Shown here piece by piece: positions 52,401 through 64,000 of a DNA stretch of 64,000 bases (its first letter is position 1; each line of letters starts with the position of its first letter). The stretch is from NCBI GenBank assembly GCA_022826505.1, contig JAJDUQ010000189.1:1-64000 (forward strand). Reading direction: 5' to 3'. This DNA is from Gammaproteobacteria bacterium. GTDB taxonomy: Bacteria; Pseudomonadota; Gammaproteobacteria; HK1. The position numbers and the translations under genes are program-made. The notes beneath the pieces were generated by a model. The model was given only the letters and a program-made list of their open reading frames with translations, made no database searches and was not told the origin of the DNA.

Positions 52401-53462
52401 GTGTCCGGCCGCTACATTTGGCCGGCATCCGGAGACTTCGCACATCCCGTGCGTGACCCACCGAAATTCTGGTATGCGCCAGGTCCACTCGGCGCCTTGC
52501 TGGCTCCGCTCGGCTGGCTGTTTGCGCTGGGAACGGCGCTGCGTCGCGGCGCCTATCGGGCCGGGATGCGTCGCTCCTGGAAGGTCGGCTGTCCGGTCGT
52601 CGTCGTCGGCAATCTCAGCGTCGGTGGTACCGGGAAGACCCCGCTGGTCATTGCCGTTGCCAGGCTGCTCGCGCGGCACGGACTGCGTGTCGGGGTCGTG
52701 TGCCGCGGGTACCGAGGCACCGCCAGTCGATGGCCGCGGAAAGTGCGACCGGACAGCGACCCGGGGCGGGTGGGAGACGAAGCGGTGCTGCTGGCCCGCC
52801 GTACCGGCGGTCCGGTAGCGGCCGGCCCGAATCGAATCGCCGCCGCGCGAATTCTGGTCCGTCGCGCAAAGTGCGAAGTGATACTGAGCGACGACGGACT
52901 CCAGCACCTGCGACTCGCTCGCGACGTGGAGATCGTCGTGGTCGATGGCGAACGCCGTCACGGGAACGGACTCTGCATGCCGGCGGGACCGTTGCGCGAG
53001 CCGCCGAGCCGACTCCAATCGGTCGACCTCGTGGTCGTGAACGGTGCCGGGAGGCCGGGTGAACTCGAGATGCGGCTCGAGTCGGATCATGCGGTGAGCC
53101 TCGTCGACCCGAATCGGACCCGTCCGCTCGACGCCTTTCGCGGTTCGCCGGTGCATGCCGTGTGTGCAATCGGTCACCAGGAGCGGTTCTTTCGTTCCCT
53201 CGAGGCACACGGACTGACAGTGATCCGTCACCCGTTTCCCGATCACCACCCGCTCGCGGCGGGCGAGATCGACTTCGCCGATGGCGCACCGGTTCTCATG
53301 ACCGAGAAGGATGCGGTGAAGTGCGAACGCTTCGCCGGCGAGCGGCACTGGTGCGTGCCGGTCGAGGCGGTTCTTTCGAGCGAGCTGGAAACGAAGCTGC
53401 TGACGGTGCTTCGCGAGCGTGGCGTTCTTCTCCCCTCCGGTGCGCGTCCATCGACGAAATGA
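52401..53462 (+). CDS. lpxK: Tetraacyldisaccharide 4'-kinase
   Basis: CPVVVVGNLSVGGTGKTPLVIAVARLLARHGLRVGVVCRGYRG, ILSDDGLQHLRLARDVEIVVVDG. Confidence 0.95.
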   Translation: MSGRYIWPASGDFAHPVRDPPKFWYAPGPLGALLAPLGWLFALGTALRRGAYRAGMRRSWKVGCPVVVVGNLSVGGTGKTPLVIAVARLLARHGLRVGVVCRGYRGTASRWPRKVRPDSDPGRVGDEAVLLARRTGGPVAAGPNRIAAARILVRRAKCEVILSDDGLQHLRLARDVEIVVVDGERRHGNGLCMPAGPLREPPSRLQSVDLVVVNGAGRPGELEMRLESDHAVSLVDPNRTRPLDAFRGSPVHAVCAIGHQERFFRSLEAHGLTVIRHPFPDHHPLAAGEIDFADGAPVLMTEKDAVKCERFAGERHWCVPVEAVLSSELETKLLTVLRERGVLLPSGARPSTK

Positions 53463-54241
53463 CCTGCCTCGTCGTCATCCCGGCACGCTGGTCATCGGTA
53501 CGGCTGCCGGGCAAGCCGCTGGCCGACATCGCGGGCAAGCCGATGGTGGTCCGGGTCTACGAGCAGGCGGTGGCCAGCGGGGTCGGCCCCGTCGTCGTCG
53601 CGAGTGACGACGAACGCGTGGTCGGCGCCGCGCGGGTCTGTGGCGCCGATGCGGTTCTCACCTCGGCTTCACACGCCAGCGGAACGGACCGGATCGCGGA
53701 GGTGGTCGCGATGCGCGGGCTCGATCCGGCGACGGTGGTGGTCAACGTTCAGGGCGACGAGCCGTTGCTGCCGCCGCGTCTCATCGAGCAGGTCGCGGCC
53801 AACCTCTCCCATCGCGCGGAGTTCGCGATTGCCACGCTGTGCGAATCGATCGAGCGCGAGGACGAGATTTTCGAGCCCGACGTGGTCAAGGTGGTATTCG
53901 ACGCGCGCGGTCGTGCCGCCTATTTCTCGCGTGCTCCGATACCGTACTGCCGTGGACGGTTCGATGCGCGCGCCTCGCACTCCCCGGCCGCGGCTCGGTA
54001 CGGCCTGCACTACCGGCACATCGGTCTGTACGCCTATCGGGCGGATTTCCTGAGTCGTTTCCACGCGCTCGAGCCGGCGCCGAATGAACTTGCGGAGTCG
54101 CTCGAGCAGTTGCGCGCCATTCACCACGGCTACTCGATCCATGTCGAAGCGGCGCGGGAGCGGCCCGGCCCGGGAGTGGACACACCCGAAGATCTGGAAC
54201 GAGTGCGAGCGATATTCGCGCGGCGGTTGCGCCGCGATTGA
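53459..54241 (+). CDS. kdsB: 3-deoxy-manno-octulosonate cytidylyltransferase
   Basis: VVIPARWSSVRLPGKPLADIAGKPMVVRVYEQA, VNVQGDEPLLPP; ATGA overlap with lpxK. Confidence 0.96.
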   Translation: MTCLVVIPARWSSVRLPGKPLADIAGKPMVVRVYEQAVASGVGPVVVASDDERVVGAARVCGADAVLTSASHASGTDRIAEVVAMRGLDPATVVVNVQGDEPLLPPRLIEQVAANLSHRAEFAIATLCESIEREDEIFEPDVVKVVFDARGRAAYFSRAPIPYCRGRFDARASHSPAAARYGLHYRHIGLYAYRADFLSRFHALEPAPNELAESLEQLRAIHHGYSIHVEAARERPGPGVDTPEDLERVRAIFARRLRRD

Positions 54242-54328
54242 GCGCGCGAGCGTCATGCCGGTGTAAGATTCGCGGGTCGCGCAAGGACGCGACCCTGTCT
54301 CCCCCGCGCGAAGCCCGTGAGTCCCGCG

Positions 54329-55108
54329 ATGAACCTCAGCGAACTCCCTTCCCGCGCGCCGGCGCCCGAAATTCGCTCGGGTCGTGTCGTCGCGCGTTTC
54401 GCGCGCAACGACAACGGTCGCGACTTCGTGGTGGGGGACATTCACGGGATGTTCGCGCACCTGCGCTCACTGCTGAAGGACATCGAGTTCGACCCCGCGT
54501 CGGATCGGCTGTTCTCGGTCGGCGATCTCGTGGACCGCGGTCCCCAGTCCTCGGCCGCGCTCGAATGGCTCGATCACGCGTGGTTCCATGCCTGCCGCGG
54601 CAACCACGAGCAGTTCGCGATCGATTCCGACGACCCGGTCCAGTACGACCTCTGGATCAATCACAACGGGGGTCGATGGTGGCTCGAACTCGACGACGCG
54701 GCGCGCGCCCGGTTCCGCGAAGCATTCGCGAATCTGCCGCTCGCAATCGAGGTCGAGACGGCGTCGGGGGTCGTGGGGATCATCCACGCGGACGTGCCCC
54801 CGCTCCTCACCTGGGACCGATTCATGGAGCTGCTGCGGGCGCGAGATCGCGATGCGGCACTCTACGCGTTGTGGTCGCGAAACCGCGTGCAGGGTGCCGG
54901 GCCGCGGCTACCGGTGCGCGGTGGAGTGGAGCGGGTGTACTGCGGACACACGCCGACACGGAACACGATTCGCATCGAAAACGTGCACTACATCGACACC
55001 GGCGCGGTGTACATCCAGAATGGATACACGGGTGCGAGGCTGACCGCGGTTCAGATTCACCCCGAACGGGATCTGGAGTACGCGGTTCACACCGCAGATC
55101 CGACCTGA
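54329..55108 (+). CDS. Metallophosphoesterase (Ser/Thr protein phosphatase-like)
   Basis: DFVVGDIHGMFAHLRSLL, FSVGDLVDRGPQS, CRGNHEQF, YCGHTPT. Confidence 0.92.
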   Translation: MNLSELPSRAPAPEIRSGRVVARFARNDNGRDFVVGDIHGMFAHLRSLLKDIEFDPASDRLFSVGDLVDRGPQSSAALEWLDHAWFHACRGNHEQFAIDSDDPVQYDLWINHNGGRWWLELDDAARARFREAFANLPLAIEVETASGVVGIIHADVPPLLTWDRFMELLRARDRDAALYALWSRNRVQGAGPRLPVRGGVERVYCGHTPTRNTIRIENVHYIDTGAVYIQNGYTGARLTAVQIHPERDLEYAVHTADPT

Positions 55109-55132
55109 AGGCTCGGCGATGCCGCTTCGCGA

Positions 55133-55351
55133 TCAGCGTACCCGGTAGGTGATCCGGCCCTTGCTGAGGTCGTAAGGAGTGAGCTGGACGGTGACCCGAT
55201 CTCCGGTCAGGATGCGGATGTAGTGCTTGCGCATCTTGCCCGAGATATGTGCGGTGACCACGTGGCCGTTCTCGAGCTCCACCCTGAACATCGTGTTGGG
55301 CAGCGTGTCGATCACGGTGCCCTCCATCTCGATGTGGTCTTCCTTCGCCAA
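55133..55351 (-). CDS. infA: Translation initiation factor IF-1
   Basis: [70 protein letters not shown]. Confidence 0.98.
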   Translation of the reverse strand: MAKEDHIEMEGTVIDTLPNTMFRVELENGHVVTAHISGKMRKHYIRILTGDRVTVQLTPYDLSKGRITYRVR

Positions 55352-55545
55352 GCGCGTCTCCGTTCCGGCCCCGAGCCGGCGCGCGTAGTGTGCCCGAAAT
55401 CACCGGGTGAGCAAAGCTGCCGGGCGAACCGGCGACATGATTTCAGGTGTCGGCAAGTCCGCCGTCCAGCGTTGCAGCGTCAGCCGGCGGCGGAGCGCAG
55501 CCGGTATGCGGCGCACTCATGCCCGCGTTCCCGGAACCGTCCGGC

Positions 55546-56253
55546 TCATTCGGTTGTCGTCCAGCGCCCGTCAATCAGGCGCTCCTGGGGACGATAGTCC
55601 GCCTTGTAGCGCATCTTGGGCGATTCATCGATGTAGTAGCCGAGATACAGCCACTGCAACGATCGCCTGCGTGCAACTTCGAGCGCATGCAGGATTGCGT
55701 ACGTTCCCAGACTGCGCCGGACGTGAGTCGGGTCGAAGAACGTGTACACGCAGGAGAAGCCGTCGGTGAGCCGATCGATGACCGACACGGCCACGACGGA
55801 GGTACCGAGCGAGTATTCGAAGAAGAGGGTGTCGCACCACGCGCTGGTGAGGAAGTCGCGGTACTGCCCGGGAGAGGGGTTGTCCATGCCGCCGCCTGCG
55901 TGGCGGGCCGAGATGTAGCGCCGATAGAGCGCGAAGTGCTGCGGCTCGAAGCGCGCAGGGCGCACCCGAAACGTGATGTCCCGATTCGCGGTACGGACCC
56001 GCCGATGAATCCGTCGGGGGCGGAATCGGGCCACCGCAATTCGAACCGGAATGCACGCATTGCAACGCGCGCATTGAGGTCGGTAGATGTGCGCCCCGCT
56101 TCGGCGAAATCCCAGTCGGCTCAGCGCCGTGTACAGCGCCGGCGTCTTGGGGTACCCGGGATCGAGGAACACCGTGGTTGCCTCCCTGTCGGCTAGATAG
56201 CTGCAGGGGTGGGAGGGGGTGGCGAAGAAACGCACTCGCGCCGGCACGGTCAC
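55546..56253 (-). CDS. bpt: Aspartate/glutamate leucyltransferase (GTG start)
   Basis: [73 protein letters not shown]. Confidence 0.94.
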   Translation of the reverse strand: MTVPARVRFFATPSHPCSYLADREATTVFLDPGYPKTPALYTALSRLGFRRSGAHIYRPQCARCNACIPVRIAVARFRPRRIHRRVRTANRDITFRVRPARFEPQHFALYRRYISARHAGGGMDNPSPGQYRDFLTSAWCDTLFFEYSLGTSVVAVSVIDRLTDGFSCVYTFFDPTHVRRSLGTYAILHALEVARRRSLQWLYLGYYIDESPKMRYKADYRPQERLIDGRWTTTE

Positions 56254-56987
56254 GATTGCGCTCCGGTTGCATGGACGTGCAGCGGGCACGGGCCTGGGGC
56301 TTCGCACAATTCGTCGAGCAGCGCGAGAAAGCGCCGCCGGTTGATCTCGACCGCGCCGAGTCTGGCCAGGTGGGGGTTGGGGACTTGGCAGTCGATGAGT
56401 CCGAAGCCGAGCGTGCACAGGTGCGCGAGCGCCACCTTCGACGCATCGGTGACTCGGCTGAACATGGATTCGCCGAAGAACACCTGGCCGATGGCGATGC
56501 CGTAGAGGCCGCCGGCGAGCTCCGAATCTCGCCAGCATTCTATGGAGTGCGCGTACCCTTTGCGGTGCAGTCGCCCGTACGCGGCCGCCATTGCTCGCGT
56601 GATCCAGGTACCGTCCTGTCCGGGACGTGGTGCGGCGCATTCGCCGACGACGCGGTCGAAGGCGGCATTCTCGGTGATTGCGAACGTTGCGCGTCGCAGC
56701 GTACGGCGCAACGTCCGGGTCGTCCGAAGGGCATCGGGCCACAGCACCGCCCGAGGGTCCGGAGACCACCACAGGATTGGTTGTCCCTCACTGAACCAGG
56801 GGAAGATGCCGCGGCGGTATGCGCACAGCAGGCGCCGAGGGGCGAGGTCGCCACCGGCCACGAGCAGTCCGTTGGGCTCCTCCAGAGCGAGTTCCGGATC
56901 GGGAAATGCATCTGGCGGGGAGTTCGGCGCGAGATTGAAGAGTTGCAGGGCAGCGTCCTCACCGGTGCCGCGAAAAGGGAGAGTGAC
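56250..56987 (-). CDS. aat: Leucyl/phenylalanyl-tRNA--protein transferase (5' end approximate)
   Basis: [71 protein letters not shown]. Confidence 0.95.
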   Translation of the reverse strand, partial: VTLPFRGTGEDAALQLFNLAPNSPPDAFPDPELALEEPNGLLVAGGDLAPRRLLCAYRRGIFPWFSEGQPILWWSPDPRAVLWPDALRTTRTLRRTLRRATFAITENAAFDRVVGECAAPRPGQDGTWITRAMAAAYGRLHRKGYAHSIECWRDSELAGGLYGIAIGQVFFGESMFSRVTDASKVALAHLCTLGFGLIDCQVPNPHLARLGAVEINRRRFLALLDELCEAPGPCPLHVHATGAQS

Positions 56988-58158
56988 CCTCCATGGCGCT
57001 CCGGTAGCGCCGGAGTGCCGTACGCTCGTCGTCGAGGAACCGGCCGATGGCTTCGCGGAAGCGAGGATCATGGATCCAGTGCGCGGAGCGTGTCTCGACC
57101 GGCAGAAATCCGCGCATGAGCTTGTGCTCGCCCTGGGCTCCGGCATCGAACACCCGCAGCCCGTGTCGGATGCAGTACTCGATGAGACGGTAGTAGCACA
57201 TTTCGAAGTGCAGTCCGCGATGGTGCTCGACGCAGCCCCAGTTGCGTCCGAAGAGGGTGTCTCGCCCCACGAAGCAGTGGGCACCGGCGACATAGCGTCC
57301 GTTACGCTTCGCGAGCACCACGAGCGTCTGTTCGGGGAGCGCCTTCGCCACACTCGTGAAGAACGAGTGAGTCAGTGCGGGATAGCCCCACTTGCGATCG
57401 TAGGTGGAGCTGTACAGGAGGTGGTATTCGCGCCAGTGCTCCTCGGTGGCGGTGCGCCCGTCGTGGATTTCGATCTCGACCGGAGCCGACGCCGCGTCGC
57501 GGCGTTCGCGGCGGATTTCCTTTCGCCGTTTCGAGGTCAGCGCATCGAGGTAGTCCCGAAAGTCGCGATAGCCGCGATTCGTCCAGTGGAACTGGCAGCC
57601 GGATCGGGTGAGAAGACCGCTGTCCTCGAGCGAGTCCGCGTCCGCTTCGTGCGGGAACAGCCAGTGAAACGAGGACGCCTGCATCGTCTTGGAAATCTCC
57701 ACCGCGCCCGCCGCCAGCGCGCGCCGCACCGTACGCTCCGGTGCTGTGGGGTGGACGAGAAGCCTGGGTCCGGTCGAAGGGGTGAACGGTATGGCGGAGA
57801 TCAGCTTGGGGTAGTAGTCCAGACCGTGACGCGAATACGCCTCGGCCCACGACCAGTCGAATACGAATTCACCCTGGGAGTGGAGCTTGACGTAGGCCGG
57901 AGTGGCGCCGACCAGCCTTCCATCCGCGTGCACCAGAATGTGCGACGGAATCCATCCCACTTCTTCTCCGACGCAATCGTGGCGCTCCAGAGCATCGAGA
58001 AACGCATGCCGCACGAAGGGATGTCCGTCGCCCGCGACCGCATCCCATTGCCTTGCCGGCACGTCGGCCATTCGATTGATGGTGGTGACGGTGTATCGGG
58101 GCGCGGCGCCTGCGTCGGGCGGCTTCCCGCGATTCGGTTCACTCGCGCTCACCGGCAT
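56959..58158 (-). CDS. GNAT/FemAB-like protein (DUF482, peptidoglycan/peptidogalycan biosynthesis-like)
   Basis: [21 protein letters not shown]...[15 protein letters not shown]...[49 protein letters not shown]. Confidence 0.88.
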   Translation of the reverse strand: MPVSASEPNRGKPPDAGAAPRYTVTTINRMADVPARQWDAVAGDGHPFVRHAFLDALERHDCVGEEVGWIPSHILVHADGRLVGATPAYVKLHSQGEFVFDWSWAEAYSRHGLDYYPKLISAIPFTPSTGPRLLVHPTAPERTVRRALAAGAVEISKTMQASSFHWLFPHEADADSLEDSGLLTRSGCQFHWTNRGYRDFRDYLDALTSKRRKEIRRERRDAASAPVEIEIHDGRTATEEHWREYHLLYSSTYDRKWGYPALTHSFFTSVAKALPEQTLVVLAKRNGRYVAGAHCFVGRDTLFGRNWGCVEHHRGLHFEMCYYRLIEYCIRHGLRVFDAGAQGEHKLMRGFLPVETRSAHWIHDPRFREAIGRFLDDERTALRRYRSAMEGHSPFSRHR

Positions 58159-58189
58159 CGAATTTCGGCCGCACGTCGGCCCGCGTCGG

Positions 58190-59299
<1,110 letters not shown>

Positions 59300-59463
59300 T
59301 CAACCGGTGGTTCGCGCTTTGCGCGCGCGAGGCATACGGAATTCGCAGGATGCCCGCCTGCGGGCGTCCGCGCTTGCGAGGCAGGAGAGCGATCTTCTCC
59401 GAGCGATCGTTTCATCTGACGTTGGTGCTTTGGACTTGCTCTCATTTTTCCAGAACAATTACT

Positions 59464-61821
59464 ATGTTAGACTCGATATCTCGAAACGGGATTGAAACCG
59501 TGGCCCAAGCGATACACGAGAAGGCGGGGTTCATCGGCTTGCTGCGAGGACCTCTGGCACGAGGTTCCCGCGAAGGCGCGCTGTTCGTCATCTCGGCGGT
59601 GGCCATTTATCTGCTCGTTTCGATCGCGAGCTATCACCCGGGAGATCCCGGATGGTCGAACGCGGGTCATGTCGAGAGGATTGCGAACCTGGGCGGCGTG
59701 GCGGGGGCGTGGATCGCCGACGTGCTGCTGTACCTGTTCGGGTTCATGGCGTACCTGTTTCCGGTGATGATCGGCTACGCGGGGTGGCTGGTCTATCGAG
59801 GCCTGAAGGCGGCGTCCGACGCGATCGACGTTCATCACGCGACGATCCGGGCCGCCGGATGCGTGGTCGCGGTGTGCACGGGTTGCGGTCTCGCGACCCT
59901 GCACTACCACGGCTCGGCAATGTTCCCGGTCGACGCGGGCGGAATCATCGGCACCATCGTCGGCAGCGGACTCGCGGGCGTGGTCAATCCAATCGGTGGC
60001 ACGCTGTTTCTCTTCGCCCTGTTCCTCACCGGAGTCACGCTGTTCACCGGATTGTCGTGGCTCGACGTCATGGACGTGACGGGGCGTTACACCATTGTGG
60101 CCGCGGAGCATGCGTACAGGCTTGGCCGGCAGGTGCGAAAACGCTGGCTCGCGGGCCGTCTCGAGCAGAAACGCGAGGTTCGCATCAAGGTCGGACGCAA
60201 ACGCGAGACCCGCCGCAAGCCTCCACGCATCGAGCCCGTGATTGCGAAGGTGGAGACGAGCGCACGCGTGGAAAAGGAGCGGCAGGTGCCTCTGTTCGAA
60301 CCGGCTCCCGGATCCGGAGCGTTGCCGCCTCTCGCGCTCCTCGACGAGCCGAAGCAGAAGCGCAAGATCGCTTCCGAGGATGCCCTCGAGGCAATTTCGC
60401 GCCAGGTCGAGCTCAAGCTCGCGGACTTCGGCATCGAGGCGGAGGTGGTGGCGGTGCACCCCGGCCCGGTCGTCACCCGATACGAGCTGCAGCTTGCCCC
60501 GGGACTCAAGGTGAGCCGCGTGACCAACCTGGCGAAGGACCTTGCCCGGTCCCTGTCGACCGTCAGTGTGCGCATCGTGGAGGTCATCCCCGGCAAGACC
60601 ACCATCGGTCTCGAGATTCCGAACGAGGAACGCGAGATCGTCGTGCTGAGCGACGTGCTCAAATCAAGCCAGTACGACACCGATGCGTCCCATCTCGCGC
60701 TCGGACTCGGCAAGGACATCTCGGGGCAGCCGGTGGTCGTGGATCTCGCGAGCATGCCCCATCTCCTGGTGGCGGGCACCACCGGTTCCGGCAAGTCCGT
60801 CGCCATCAACGCGATGATCCTGAGTCTGCTCTACAAGGCCTGCAGCTCCGACGTGCGGATGATCATGATCGATCCGAAGATGCTGGAGCTCTCGGTGTAC
60901 GAGGGCATCCCGCACCTCCTCGCGCCGGTGGTGACGGACATGAAGCACGCGTCGAATGCGCTTCGCTGGTGCGTCGTCGAGATGGACCGACGCTATCGGC
61001 TGATGTCGACGCTCGGCGTGCGCAACATCGGTGGCTACAACCGGAAGGTATGCGCTGCCGCCGACAGTGGCGAACCGATCAGGGATCCACTGTTTCAGCC
61101 GGATGGCGCGGACGGCGAGGCGCCGGTGCTCACGAAGCTCCCCTTCATCGTGGTCATCGTCGACGAACTGGCCGACATGATGATGCTGACCGGCAAGAAG
61201 GTCGAAGAGCTGATTGCGCGGTTGGCGCAGAAGGCACGAGCGGCGGGCATACACCTGATTCTTGCGACCCAGCGTCCGTCCGTGGACGTGATCACCGGAT
61301 TGATCAAGGCCAATATTCCCAGTCGGATCGCATTCCAGGTGTCGTCGAAAGTCGACTCCAGGACCATACTGGACCAGATGGGCGCGGAGCACCTGCTGGG
61401 CCACGGCGACATGCTGTACCTCGGCCCCGGGGTGGCGGCGCCGAGCCGGGTGCACGGAGCGTTCGTCGCCGACCACGAGGTCCACAAGGTGGTCAAGAGT
61501 CTCAAACGGGCGGGCAAGCCTGCATATCTGGAAGGGATTCTCGACGGCACCGCGATCGTCGATGCGGCGCCGGACGTCGGCTCCGCGGTTGAAGGGGGGA
61601 CGGACTCCGGTGCCGAGGCGGATCCGCTTTACGACCAGGCGGTCAGAATCGTGACCGAGACCCGCCGGGCGTCCATCTCGGGAGTTCAGCGTCGGCTCAA
61701 GATCGGGTACAACCGGGCGGCTCGCATGCTCGAGGAGATGGAGCACGCCGGTGTGGTTGGCCCGCTGCAGCCGAATGGAAGTCGCGAGGTCCTCGCACCG
61801 CCACCACCGCCCGCGGACTGA
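59464..61821 (+). CDS. ftsK: DNA translocase FtsK (start uncertain)
   Basis: 4-TM N-terminus; [21 protein letters not shown]-terminal gamma (winged-helix) domain. Confidence 0.96.
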   Translation: MLDSISRNGIETVAQAIHEKAGFIGLLRGPLARGSREGALFVISAVAIYLLVSIASYHPGDPGWSNAGHVERIANLGGVAGAWIADVLLYLFGFMAYLFPVMIGYAGWLVYRGLKAASDAIDVHHATIRAAGCVVAVCTGCGLATLHYHGSAMFPVDAGGIIGTIVGSGLAGVVNPIGGTLFLFALFLTGVTLFTGLSWLDVMDVTGRYTIVAAEHAYRLGRQVRKRWLAGRLEQKREVRIKVGRKRETRRKPPRIEPVIAKVETSARVEKERQVPLFEPAPGSGALPPLALLDEPKQKRKIASEDALEAISRQVELKLADFGIEAEVVAVHPGPVVTRYELQLAPGLKVSRVTNLAKDLARSLSTVSVRIVEVIPGKTTIGLEIPNEEREIVVLSDVLKSSQYDTDASHLALGLGKDISGQPVVVDLASMPHLLVAGTTGSGKSVAINAMILSLLYKACSSDVRMIMIDPKMLELSVYEGIPHLLAPVVTDMKHASNALRWCVVEMDRRYRLMSTLGVRNIGGYNRKVCAAADSGEPIRDPLFQPDGADGEAPVLTKLPFIVVIVDELADMMMLTGKKVEELIARLAQKARAAGIHLILATQRPSVDVITGLIKANIPSRIAFQVSSKVDSRTILDQMGAEHLLGHGDMLYLGPGVAAPSRVHGAFVADHEVHKVVKSLKRAGKPAYLEGILDGTAIVDAAPDVGSAVEGGTDSGAEADPLYDQAVRIVTETRRASISGVQRRLKIGYNRAARMLEEMEHAGVVGPLQPNGSREVLAPPPPPAD

Positions 61822-61895
61822 CCGGCGCCCGCGACGCGGTGCGACGGCGCCCGCGAACGATTCGCGGCCAGGTTGGTCGCGCAAGGATTGCAATC

Positions 61896-62522
61896 ATGAT
61901 GTCGCGTCTTGGCGGATTCGTCGGAGTCTGGGTGCTCTCGCTGTCTTGCACTGCCGTGCTCGCGGATGCCGCCGGCCGGCTCGATGCCTACCTTTCCGGA
62001 CTCGACACCGTGTCGTCGCAATTCGAGCAACGGCTTTTCGACGAGCGTCGAAACCTCCTCGAGCAGGCTCGGGGCACGGTGCTGATCGATCGCCCGGGAC
62101 GCTTTCGGTTCGACTACACGGATCCGCCGCAGATCATCGTCGGGGACGGCGCGAGAGTCTGGATCTACGACCCGGATCTGGCCCAGGTCGTGGTCCGCGA
62201 TGTGGACGCCGCCCTCGGCTCGACGCCCGCGGTGCTGCTGTCCACCGATCGGCCGGTAGAGGAAGTCTTTCGGGTGGAGGCGCTCGAGATCGGGGGGAAT
62301 GTCGACGTATTCGCTCTTGAGCCGAAGGCCGAGGATGCGTCGTTCAGCCGCATCCGGCTGGCATTCGCCGACGGAGAGCTGCGGCGCATGGAACTCGTCG
62401 ATCAGTTCGGCCAGACGACGCTGATCTCGTTTCACGGTATCCGGCGGCAACCGGCGATTCCGCCCGATGCCTTCACGTTCACGCCCCCCGCCGGCGTCGA
62501 CGTCATCGATGACGATGGCTGA
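61896..62522 (+). CDS. lolA: Outer membrane lipoprotein carrier protein LolA
   Basis: Signal peptide; YLSGLDTVSSQFEQRLFDERRNLLEQARGTVLIDRPGRFRFDYTDPPQIIVGDGARVWIYDPDLAQVVVRDVD. Confidence 0.94.
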   Translation: MMSRLGGFVGVWVLSLSCTAVLADAAGRLDAYLSGLDTVSSQFEQRLFDERRNLLEQARGTVLIDRPGRFRFDYTDPPQIIVGDGARVWIYDPDLAQVVVRDVDAALGSTPAVLLSTDRPVEEVFRVEALEIGGNVDVFALEPKAEDASFSRIRLAFADGELRRMELVDQFGQTTLISFHGIRRQPAIPPDAFTFTPPAGVDVIDDDG

Positions 62523-62783
62523 ACCCGCTGGGCGGGTGGATAGACCCCGTTTCAGGGGACATTCCCGATGCAGAAGTATTGAGCCTCTTCGGTTCCAGGC
62601 TCCAAATTGCATTTCGAATTGAAACATGCTCCGCGCATCGGAATTCCGACTGAACCGAGTTGCAAAGAACGTACCCTTCCACCGAATATGTCGCATGACA
62701 CTTCGGGGCGCGGTGTCGATTCCAGTGTTGACGGCGGTCGATTGCGACCGGGTGCAACCAGAGCCGGCGGCGCACAGGACATC

Positions 62784-63944
62784 ATGAGAGCCGTCTATCT
62801 CGACTACAACGGATCGGCACCGCTCGATCCCCGCGTGGCCGAGATCATGGTTCCGATCCTGACGGATGGGATCGGGAACGCATCTTCGATACACCACTTC
62901 GGCCGCCAGCAGAGCGTTGCCGTCGATGAAGCCCGTGAGCTTGTTGCAGCCATGGTCGGCGGGCGCTCTTCGAACGTGGTGTTCACGGCCGGTGCGACCG
63001 AGGCCAACAATCTGGCTCTTCGAGGGGCAGTGGAAGGTGCTCTAGCCGACCGGCCCCGGATACTGATCTCCGCAGTCGAACACGCGTCGGTCCGACAGAC
63101 TGCGCGGTGGCTCGACGAGCACGGATTGACGAAGCTGGATGTCATCCCCGTGACCAACGCCGGCTTCGTCGATCTCGATGCATTGGAGTCGATGCTCGAC
63201 ACCGACGTGTTGCTGGTGTCGGTAATGGCGGCGAACAGCGAGACAGGGATACTGAACCCCGTGGAGGAGATCGCGAAGCGGACTCACGCTGTCGGTGCAC
63301 TGCTCCACTGTGATGCCACGCAGTCGGCGGGCCGATTGCCGTTCGATCTCGAACGGACCGGCGCCGACCTCGTATCCCTGAGCAGCCACAAGATTTGTGG
63401 CCCGACCGGTGTCGGTGCGCTTGTCGGGACACGACGCGGCTTGCGGCGGCTGCAGCCGATCATCCACGGTGGCGGGCATGAACATGGATTGCGGTCGGGT
63501 TCGCTGAATGTTGCCGGCATAGTGGGATTCGGGGCCGCCGCACGGATAGCCACCGATGAACGAACGTCGGAATCGGCGCGAGTCGCGAAGGCCCGTGACC
63601 GACTTACCGCTGCCCTGAAGTCGCGGCTCTCCCGCGTCCATGACATCGGAGACGTCACACGGCGTCTTCCGAACACGGCAAATGTCCGCTTCGAGGGTGC
63701 CGACGCGGAGGCGGTCGTGATTAACATGGGTCCCGTCGCGGTCTCGACGGGGAGTGCGTGCAGCTCCGGCTCGATCGAGCCGTCCGAGGTTCTCTTGGCC
63801 ATGGGAATCCCACGTGACGCGGCGTTCGAGTCAGTCAGATTCAGCCTGGGCCGCTTTACGACGAGGGAAGACGTCGAGCTAGCGGTGGAGAGCGCCGTCA
63901 CCGCCGTCGAGCATGTTCGGTACATGGCCCGGAGGAGTGCGTAA
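62784..63944 (+). CDS. Cysteine desulfurase, SspA/DndA-like (NifS family)
   Basis: VYLDYNGSAPLDPRVAEIMVP...GNASSIHHFGRQQ...FTAGATEANNLAL, SSHKICGPTGVG (PLP Lys), VSTGSACSSGSIEPSEVL (active-site Cys). Confidence 0.92.
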   Translation: MRAVYLDYNGSAPLDPRVAEIMVPILTDGIGNASSIHHFGRQQSVAVDEARELVAAMVGGRSSNVVFTAGATEANNLALRGAVEGALADRPRILISAVEHASVRQTARWLDEHGLTKLDVIPVTNAGFVDLDALESMLDTDVLLVSVMAANSETGILNPVEEIAKRTHAVGALLHCDATQSAGRLPFDLERTGADLVSLSSHKICGPTGVGALVGTRRGLRRLQPIIHGGGHEHGLRSGSLNVAGIVGFGAAARIATDERTSESARVAKARDRLTAALKSRLSRVHDIGDVTRRLPNTANVRFEGADAEAVVINMGPVAVSTGSACSSGSIEPSEVLLAMGIPRDAAFESVRFSLGRFTTREDVELAVESAVTAVEHVRYMARRSA

Positions 63945-64000
63945 TGCGGGTGGTCGATGCAGCCAAGCCAACGTTCGCCCGGCACGAGACGTTCCACCCG
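63944..64000 (+). CDS. N-terminal fragment of DUF4007/SspB-like protein, truncated by window end
   Basis: ATG overlaps upstream TAA by one base; reads MRVVDAAKPTFARHETFHP, similar to the DUF4007 N-terminal F.rHETFhpRygWL.K pattern; absent from the ORF track because of length. Confidence 0.55.
   Translation, partial: MRVVDAAKPTFARHETFHP

Overview
High-GC proteobacterial chromosome segment, mostly housekeeping operons. In order: nuoG-H-I-J-K-L-M-N; psd and a sulfatase; tRNA-Arg(CCT); a small decayed genomic island at tRNA-Ala(CGC); an rSAM/selenodomain-type cassette (radical SAM plus two transferases); mrcB-like PBP1b; an AmmeMemoRadiSam radical SAM enzyme; metY(tRNA-fMet)-rimP-nusA-infB-rbfA-truB-rpsO-pnp; yheT-like hydrolase and ygfZ; sdhCDAB-sdhE (minus strand) with a divergent YgfX/CptA-like gene; cobU/cobC/cobS/cobT; a DinG/YoaA-type helicase; tsaB, lolC/E, lolD; comEC; exbB/exbD-lpxK-kdsB; a phosphoesterase; infA, bpt, aat and a GNAT protein; trxB, ftsK, lolA. 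Two non-housekeeping signals stand out. (1) At the right edge, after lolA, a cysteine desulfurase overlaps by one base the start of a protein beginning MRVVDAAKPTFARHETFHP, a DUF4007/SspB-like N-terminus. This looks like the first two genes of a DNA-phosphorothioation (Ssp/Dnd-type) defence system continuing past the window. (2) A ~2.6 kb decayed island is bounded by a 16-bp direct repeat of the tRNA-Ala 3' end and still carries a 56-aa C-terminal remnant of a P4-type integrase that is absent from the ORF track. All calls are from reading translations and motifs; no database search was run.
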